DNA from: Gammaproteobacteria bacterium
GTDB lineage: Bacteria > Pseudomonadota > Gammaproteobacteria > Pseudomonadales > Pseudohongiellaceae
Assembly (NCBI GenBank): GCA_030654835.1
Contig: JAURWS010000041.1
Location: 1 to 45,384, forward strand
Length of the DNA stretch: 45,384 bases
Direction of reading: 5' to 3'
Position 1 is the stretch's first letter, and each line of letters starts with the position of its first letter. Under the pieces are notes generated by a model. The model had not been told where the DNA came from. It saw only the letters and a program-made list of their open reading frames with translations, and made no database searches. A program made the translations under genes and the position numbers. Positions 41,531-45,384 of the stretch are shown here, in pieces.

Positions 41531-41634
41531 GGAGATTCTCCTGCCCGGGTGATGTCAAAGAAATTTGACACAAACTACGACGCCTGACATTCCCATGTCA
41601 AATATTTTTTACACACGGTGGCAAGGAGCAAATC

Positions 41635-41718
41635 ATGAGCATCCTCTACCGATCACTCCGGCGCGGTGGTGCGGTGGTGCGGTGGTGCGGCGGCAGATGC
41701 TGGAACGGCATGTGTTGA
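41635..41718 (+). other. 27-codon frame with 8-bp tandem repeat, possible gene remnant
   Basis: An ATG with a good ribosome site (caaggagcaaatc) opens MSILYRSLRRGGAVVRWCGG and runs seven codons further to a stop. Inside, ggtggtgc is repeated three times (41665-41688). Since eight is not a multiple of three, repeat change would switch frame. No longer frame with a recognisable product emerges, so it is probably a remnant or spurious. Confidence 0.3.
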
Positions 41719-41743
41719 GGGGCAATTGAGGGCATTGTGCGAA

Positions 41744-42634
41744 TCACAACCCCATATCGAACTTGTTTGGCAACTTTCCACTGCCAATCAATGGATTTGA
41801 AATGCTCCTGACCTCTGACTGAACGTAAGCCCAATAGTCGGGATTATCCAGCGTTCGCTCTTTTACCTGCTTCGGAACGAATCTGCTGATCTCCATACTG
41901 AAGTCAGTGCGAACTTCATCATCTTGCATCAGCTTATCTATCTGGATACGAAGCGATTCAACAAACTCCTTCTTATCCTTTCCTCGTGCTTCCAATTTTT
42001 TGTCAACCAGTACTGGTGAAATGTCGATTCCGCGCTGCTTGATCCAGACGATATCCCATACATCGCGCGGCTTGATTCTCCGTGCTCGATACGCCAACGC
42101 AATCAATTTGTCTACCAGTATTTCTTGTAATGACTGAACGGGAATCAGCAAGCCCTCGGTAGGGACGACAATGTTGTAGTGATTCAACAATGCTCGCTTC
42201 TCAACGTCAAAAGAGGGAATGGCGCAAACGTCTATATGCATTTGCTGACGGGGAAAATCAGGTCGATTCGCCTCCTTCACAATGCTGATTTTCCATGAAG
42301 ATGTGTTCCCCTGCTTCTCTTCCGTTGGCTTATTGACCCACACCTCCGTCTCATATTTGTTTTGAATATATTTTTGAATCTCGGTTTCCAGTCCGTCAAA
42401 ATTTGACGGCTTGAAGTCATGCCCTCCGTTGAAATCCAAATCCTCTGATAGGCGAGAGCTGTTGTAGCACAAACGAAGTGAGGTACCTCCAATGAATGTT
42501 AACGACTGCAGTGCCCCATGCTTAATCATGACATCCATGATGTCGTGATGCAGAATTTCCTTTTCAATGACTGGCGTAATTGCCGCGTACTCGGGGTTCG
42601 AATTCACTATTTGTTGAATTTGCTCTTTCAGCAT
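41744..42634 (-). CDS. abiEii: AbiEii-type nucleotidyltransferase toxin
   Basis: A 296-residue toxin of the type IV AbiE system. The nucleotidyltransferase motif is IGGTSLRLCYNSSRLSEDLDF, with GGTS at 49-52 and the acidic pair in SEDLDF at 63-68, followed by MHIDVCAIPSF and LQEILVDKLIALAYRARRIKPRDVWD, the usual AbiEii/AbiGii core. The family modifies nucleic-acid targets (tRNA acceptor ends in a mycobacterial relative). ATG 42634 lies one base after the antitoxin stop with GGAGAG upstream; a second ATG at 42658 would overlap the antitoxin. Base composition is clearly more A/T-rich than the core genes, which fits transfer. Confidence 0.92.
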   Translation of the reverse strand: MLKEQIQQIVNSNPEYAAITPVIEKEILHHDIMDVMIKHGALQSLTFIGGTSLRLCYNSSRLSEDLDFNGGHDFKPSNFDGLETEIQKYIQNKYETEVWVNKPTEEKQGNTSSWKISIVKEANRPDFPRQQMHIDVCAIPSFDVEKRALLNHYNIVVPTEGLLIPVQSLQEILVDKLIALAYRARRIKPRDVWDIVWIKQRGIDISPVLVDKKLEARGKDKKEFVESLRIQIDKLMQDDEVRTDFSMEISRFVPKQVKERTLDNPDYWAYVQSEVRSISNPLIGSGKLPNKFDMGL

Positions 42635-42635
42635 T

Positions 42636-43160
42636 TCAGCTCTCCAGCATGTGAGCATTTCTGTTGCAATCTTTTAGATCTGCGATTGCCTGCGCGGACT
42701 TTGCTCGATACATGTTGATGTCAGCGTCAAAATACAAATTAGGGGCGATCTTGTTGACTGGCTTTTTTGTATGAGTGAACTCGATAACACCATACGGGGT
42801 GGAAAAGGTACCACTGCGCCCTTTTGTCATAACAGTTACCCTACCCATGACAATTTGAGAGATTTCACCCGTATAGCTAAGCTGACTTTCAAGGCTGATG
42901 TAGTTCAACCCCTCTCCACGCAATTTTTTAATTGTCTTGTAAATGGCGGTGGAGGGGTCAGGTGGCGTCAGGGCGCTTTCAAAAACACCGTTAGCGACTC
43001 TCCGCACGATGCCTTTTTTTACACAGTCTGCGAGAAATTTTGTGAATACTGGCGTATAGCGCTCACCCACCATAAAGGCGAGTTCTGGTGCAGTATGGAT
43101 CCCTCCACCTGCTTTAGCAGCTTTCGAGAAAGCGGCAAGCAATTTCTCTGTCTTTGTCAT
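42636..43160 (-). CDS. abiEi: AbiEi-type antitoxin and autoregulator
   Basis: A 174-residue antitoxin: MTKTEKLLAAFSKAAKAGGG and YTPVFTKFLADCVKKGIVRRVANGVFE form the N-terminal winged helix-turn-helix, and the C-terminal part (RSGTFSTPYGVIEFTHTKKP and following) is the domain that neutralises toxicity in characterised relatives. AbiEi proteins repress their own operon. The gene precedes the toxin by one base. ATG 43160 is chosen although no clear ribosome site precedes it; a repeat that looks like an operator occupies that position. Confidence 0.88.
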   Translation of the reverse strand: MTKTEKLLAAFSKAAKAGGGIHTAPELAFMVGERYTPVFTKFLADCVKKGIVRRVANGVFESALTPPDPSTAIYKTIKKLRGEGLNYISLESQLSYTGEISQIVMGRVTVMTKGRSGTFSTPYGVIEFTHTKKPVNKIAPNLYFDADINMYRAKSAQAIADLKDCNRNAHMLES

Positions 43161-43164
43161 AGCA

Positions 43165-43272
43165 AGTCTACAAAAAACAACCAATAACGTAATTTACTGT
43201 AGACCATAATAACAAGAGCACCATCCTTTATGTCAACAAAATATAACCTTATAGGTAATTTTTTGTAGACTC
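43165..43272 (-). promoter_or_regulatory. abiE promoter with three TGTAGAC operator half-sites
   Basis: A -35 TTGACA (43236-43231) and a -10 TATTAT or TTATTA (43211-43206, spacer 18-19) lie on the minus strand. The heptamer TGTAGAC occurs at 43198-43204 and 43265-43271 in direct orientation within gtaattt-N2-tgtagac, and inverted (gtctaca) at 43166-43172 beside the start codon. The sites bracket the promoter, as expected for AbiEi autorepression. Confidence 0.65.
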
Positions 43273-43311
43273 ACCTCCTCCGTCGAGTGCGAACTGAACC
43301 AGTTTTTTTGA

Positions 43312-43593
43312 CTATTGCGGAAGAACTGTCAGCCTGACCCCCAGACCATGCAGCACTTTGACAATAGTCTCGTATCGTGGCTTGGCACCGGGGGCAAGCG
43401 CTTTGTAGAGGCTTTCTCGCCCTAATCCTGTGCTGTTGGCAATAGAGGTCATCCCTCTAGCCTTTGCAACATGAGACACAGCGGCGAGGAAGACCTCCGG
43501 ATTCTCGTCTTCCAGTGCTGCAGACAAATACTCAGCTATCATTTCCTCGCTGCCCAAATAATCCGCTGCGTCAAATCGTTTAAGACCAGTCAT
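43312..43593 (-). CDS. HigA-like addiction-module antitoxin (COG3636 type), orphan
   Basis: A 93-residue protein: FDAADYLGSEEMIAEYLSAALEDENPEVFLAAVSHVAKARGMTSIANSTGLGRESLYKALAPGAKPRYETIVKVLHGLGVRLTVLPQ contains the whole probable addiction-module antidote domain with an HTH (SIANSTGLGRESLYKAL). In such modules the RelE/ParE-like toxin gene comes first and overlaps the antitoxin start. Here only the last 22 codons of the toxin remain, so this antitoxin is orphaned and may be decaying or serve as an anti-toxin against related modules. ATG 43593. Confidence 0.85.
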   Translation of the reverse strand: MTGLKRFDAADYLGSEEMIAEYLSAALEDENPEVFLAAVSHVAKARGMTSIANSTGLGRESLYKALAPGAKPRYETIVKVLHGLGVRLTVLPQ

Positions 43594-43648
43594 CTAGAAA
43601 CTCCTCGTACTTTTTGACCAATGACTTCGCCCGTTCGATATCTTTTCG
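43580..43648 (-). pseudogene. C-terminal remnant of a RelE/ParE-type toxin
   Basis: In the frame overlapping the antitoxin start the minus strand encodes RKDIERAKSLVKKYEEFLDD then WS and a stop; a stop codon (TAG, 43651-43649) directly precedes it. DIERAK near the C-terminus is typical of the toxin partner of this antitoxin family (as in DIARAK). The rest of the toxin is missing. A near-palindrome CGCTAGA-CTTCTAGCG at 43647-43662 marks the break. Confidence 0.7.
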
Positions 43649-43746
43649 CTAGACTTCTAGCGCCATGTCGAAACGTATCCGACTAGATACGAACTGGCAA
43701 GAGAAGGTTTGGCTATGATTTGCTTATGGACGCGGTACTAGACGCC

Positions 43747-43783
43747 TTGCCTGCTATTATTCATGCGCATACTATATGCGCAT
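43747..43783 (+). promoter_or_regulatory. ccdAB promoter and palindromic operator
   Basis: A -35 TTGCCT (43747-43752), 17-bp spacer and -10 TACTAT (43770-43775) precede ccdA. A perfect palindrome ATGCGCATA-N3-TATGCGCAT (43763-43783) covers the -10 and probable start point, the position expected for CcdA/CcdAB autorepression. Confidence 0.75.
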
Positions 43784-43804
43784 AGCAAACCCAGAGATAC
43801 CGCC

Positions 43805-44050
43805 ATGAGCCATGCATACAACATCCAAGCTCCCAAGAAACCGACTAACGTCAGCATCAACAGCGACTTACTTGAAAAAGCCCGGACGCTCGGCATCAAC
43901 TTGTCCGCGACTCTTGAGCAGGCTCTCGCCGAGCAGCTGCGAGTTGAGCAGCGGGCGCAATGGCTGAAGGAAAATGCAGACGCCATCAAGGCTTACAATA
44001 AATTTGTTGAATCCAATGGCACGTTCAGCGACAGCGTAAGGAAGTTCTAA
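43805..44050 (+). CDS. ccdA: CcdA-type antitoxin
   Basis: An 81-residue antitoxin. The N-terminal part (KKPTNVSINSDLLEKARTLGINLSATLEQALAEQL) is a ribbon-helix-helix DNA-binding domain and the tail (WLKENADAIKAYNKFVESNGTFSD) is the intrinsically disordered toxin-binding segment of CcdA. The ATG at 43805 gives the family N-terminus; an upstream in-frame ATG lies within the operator. The stop and the ccdB start share one base (TAATG), the usual coupling. Confidence 0.93.
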   Translation: MSHAYNIQAPKKPTNVSINSDLLEKARTLGINLSATLEQALAEQLRVEQRAQWLKENADAIKAYNKFVESNGTFSDSVRKF

Positions 44051-44367
44051 TGGCGCAATTTTTTGCCTACAAGAACGCCAACCCCATCACTCGAAACCAG
44101 TACCCTTACCTGCTGGATATTCAAAGCGACTTGCTGAGCGACCTGAAAACAACGCTGGTCATACCCCTCTCCCCCGCCAAGATCGCAGCCCCCATGAGCC
44201 TGTCGAGACTGAACCCGTCCTTCGCGCTTGATGGCGAGACATTCTTTGCGATCACTCAAGACATTGCGGGGATTGATCGCAGCCAACTCGGTGCTCAATC
44301 TTATGATCTGTCAGCGCTTCGCTCCGAGATTGTTGCGGCTGTGGATTTTGTGCTGTCGGGGATATAG
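44050..44367 (+). CDS. ccdB: CcdB-type gyrase toxin
   Basis: A 105-residue toxin: MAQFFAYKNANPITRNQYPYLLDIQSDLLSDLKTTLVIPL, the CcdB beta core, then FFAITQDIAGIDRSQLGA and the C-terminal helix SALRSEIVAAVDFVLSGI. In F-plasmid CcdB the end of this helix (Trp99-Gly100-Ile101) contacts gyrase; here the end is Ser-Gly-Ile, so Trp is replaced while Gly-Ile is kept. Length equals the family norm (101-105). Complete module with ccdA and operator. Confidence 0.93.
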   Translation: MAQFFAYKNANPITRNQYPYLLDIQSDLLSDLKTTLVIPLSPAKIAAPMSLSRLNPSFALDGETFFAITQDIAGIDRSQLGAQSYDLSALRSEIVAAVDFVLSGI

Positions 44368-44372
44368 CCAAT

Positions 44373-44519
44373 CATGATAATGAACGAAAGAAACTGGAAG
44401 CCGCTGGTTGGAAGGTCGGTAGCGTTGATGAATTTCTCGGCCAGTCCGAAGAATCGGCATACATTAAAATGAGGCTGGGATTGAATCTTGCTTTTCACCG
44501 CCTGGAAAAAGCAATGCTC
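44373..44519 (+). pseudogene. Decayed XRE-type antitoxin fragment
   Basis: Directly after ccdB one frame reads HDNERKKLEAAGWKVGSVDE then FLGQSEESAYIKMRLGLNLA, which is the N-terminal part of a familiar XRE antitoxin type (KLEAAGWKVGxxxEFLGLSxEExAYIExKLxLxxAL). The start codon is missing, the HTH part is lost and the similarity ends at about 44519. No toxin gene accompanies it. Confidence 0.65.
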
Positions 44520-45011
44520 TATCGCTTTCCATCGGCGGCAGTTGTAAAGAAATCCTTTACAACTGAATCGAGGGAAGTCTCTTGGAGGCCCAGGTGCCGG
44601 AACCTACTTGAGCACCTGGTGATGCATTTACCGCCACACCTCAAATTCATTTCCTATATAGCGCCAGTAGTGTCCTGTTAAATTGATTATGCGGATGCTA
44701 AAGCCCAGTTATGACGCAGCTTTTCAGCCGACTTCATTTGGCGTCGATTTGAAACGCGATGCCTTAAATTGAAGGCACTCGTCAACGCATTGCGCGCCGT
44801 GGCAGCGGGCGAGGAGTACCAATCTCTCATCACTGTTTTTTTTGAACGCATCACTTTTTATGATCTGCGGATTGAGAGCGCTCTGGTCATAATTCGTGAA
44901 ATTATATGTGGATATTTTGCAGCTAAATCATCGAGATAGAGCTATAATATGTATAAATAATCAGTGTTTTTCAGGCGCCCGTTTACGGCCTTTCCAAGGA
45001 GGAATCGTCTC
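44520..45011. other. Intergenic stretch with a candidate promoter
   Basis: No gene is supported in these about 490 bases. An A/T-rich part near the right end holds a perfect -10 hexamer TATAAT (44943-44948) without a good -35, which probably drives the DUF222 gene. The left half may be debris of the decayed antitoxin locus. Confidence 0.5.
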
Positions 45012-45384
45012 ATGTCACAGCTCCCGTCTCTTGCTTTCATCCCTACAGACAACGCCGCGCTCAGCGACGAGATTACCCGTCTCGCCGGGCACATTAACGC
45101 TGCGCAACATCGCTTCCTGACACTACTCGCTGCCCTCATCGAACGCGACGCATGGGAGGGCTTCGGCATCAAATCGCCCGCCCATTGGCTCAACTACCAC
45201 TGCGGCATTGATCTGGGTGCCGCGCGCGAAAAAGTGCGCGTCGCGAAGAGCCTGCAACAACTCCCCGCCATCGACGATGCCTTCCGGTCCGGCACGATCA
45301 GCTACTCCAAAGTGCGCGCCATGACCCGTTCCGCGACGCCGGAAAATGAACAGATGCTGTTGCAGGTGGCGCTGCATGGCACCG
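45012..45384 (+). CDS. DUF222 domain / HNH endonuclease family protein (5' part)
   Basis: The frame opens at ATG 45012 after a strong AAGGAGGAA site and stays open to the window edge (124 codons visible). It reads LSDEITRLAGHINAAQHRF, FGIKSPAHWLNYHCGIDLGA, AREKVRVAKSLQQLPAIDDA and SYSKVRAMTRSATPENEQML, the N-terminal DUF222 (13E12 repeat) domain, which is normally followed by an HNH nuclease domain near the C-terminus. The HNH part lies beyond the window. DUF222-HNH genes are often multicopy and linked to mobile elements. Confidence 0.88.
   Translation, partial: MSQLPSLAFIPTDNAALSDEITRLAGHINAAQHRFLTLLAALIERDAWEGFGIKSPAHWLNYHCGIDLGAAREKVRVAKSLQQLPAIDDAFRSGTISYSKVRAMTRSATPENEQMLLQVALHGT

Noticed and set aside
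41565-41620. TTGACA at 41565-41570 as a promoter for the small frame at 41635
   Set aside because: No -10-like hexamer at 16-18 bp; the paired tttgaca/tgtcaaa repeats are short and may be chance.
44690-44890. Possible coding fragment around gcagcgggcgaggagtacc
   Set aside because: Short frames with several stops, no ribosome site and no recognisable motif.
1-45384. tRNA, rRNA and riboswitch genes
   Set aside because: I saw no cloverleaf with conserved T-loop sequence, no rRNA segments and no known riboswitch core when reading both strands; a covariance-model scan would be decisive.

Overview
The window looks like a chromosomal segment of a free-living, probably aquatic gammaproteobacterium. 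The housekeeping block lptG-lptF / pepA-valS has the gammaproteobacterial order, REP-like palindromes of Pseudomonas type recur between genes, and many secreted proteins (c-type cytochromes, a PQQ enzyme, DUF1080, beta-propellers) recall marine oligotrophic lineages such as Pseudohongiella or Cellvibrionales relatives. The genus is an inference from gene content only.

Layout. 1-7.4 kb: lipopolysaccharide export (lptF, lptG behind a small thioesterase), divergent from pepA and valS. 7.5-9.5 kb: two secreted paralogues of an unnamed family. 9.5-13.9 kb: a polyphosphate:AMP phosphotransferase, a NosR-like FMN/iron-sulfur membrane protein and a DUF1080 protein. 14-17.1 kb: two divergent, nearly identical secreted proteins that join a c-type heme domain to a PHM-like copper monooxygenase fold, with an FNR/Anr-type box between them. 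17.2-21.8 kb: a MoaD/ThiS-like protein overlapping an Asp-box propeller, a 131-bp tandem repeat, and an M48 protease/LemA pair. 21.8-31.7 kb: a secreted cytochrome-PQQ dehydrogenase, phnA, rsuA, a third copper monooxygenase (redoxin-heme-PHM fusion), a thiosulfate uptake/sulfurtransferase operon, a GNAT and a secreted NHL propeller resembling amidating lyases. 31.8-36.2 kb: ECF sigma factor, zinc-finger anti-sigma candidate and small membrane protein in overlapping order, an AI-2E family transporter and a DUF900 hydrolase.

36.2-45.4 kb is an accessory region: a DUF5131/TcmP pair whose tcmP is frameshifted by a 13-bp tandem duplication, DUF2283, two GFA enzymes, DUF1971, a Tat-exported haloacid dehalogenase, an XRE/membrane pair, an AbiE system with visible operators, an orphan HigA-type antitoxin beside the last codons of its lost toxin, CcdAB with its operator, a decayed XRE antitoxin, and the start of a DUF222/HNH gene that runs off the window.

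The main biological theme is periplasmic redox chemistry: three heme-linked PHM-like copper enzymes with all canonical copper ligands visible, a PAL-like propeller, a PQQ dehydrogenase and a flavin/iron-sulfur membrane protein. The second theme is a toxin-antitoxin-rich region in several stages of decay.
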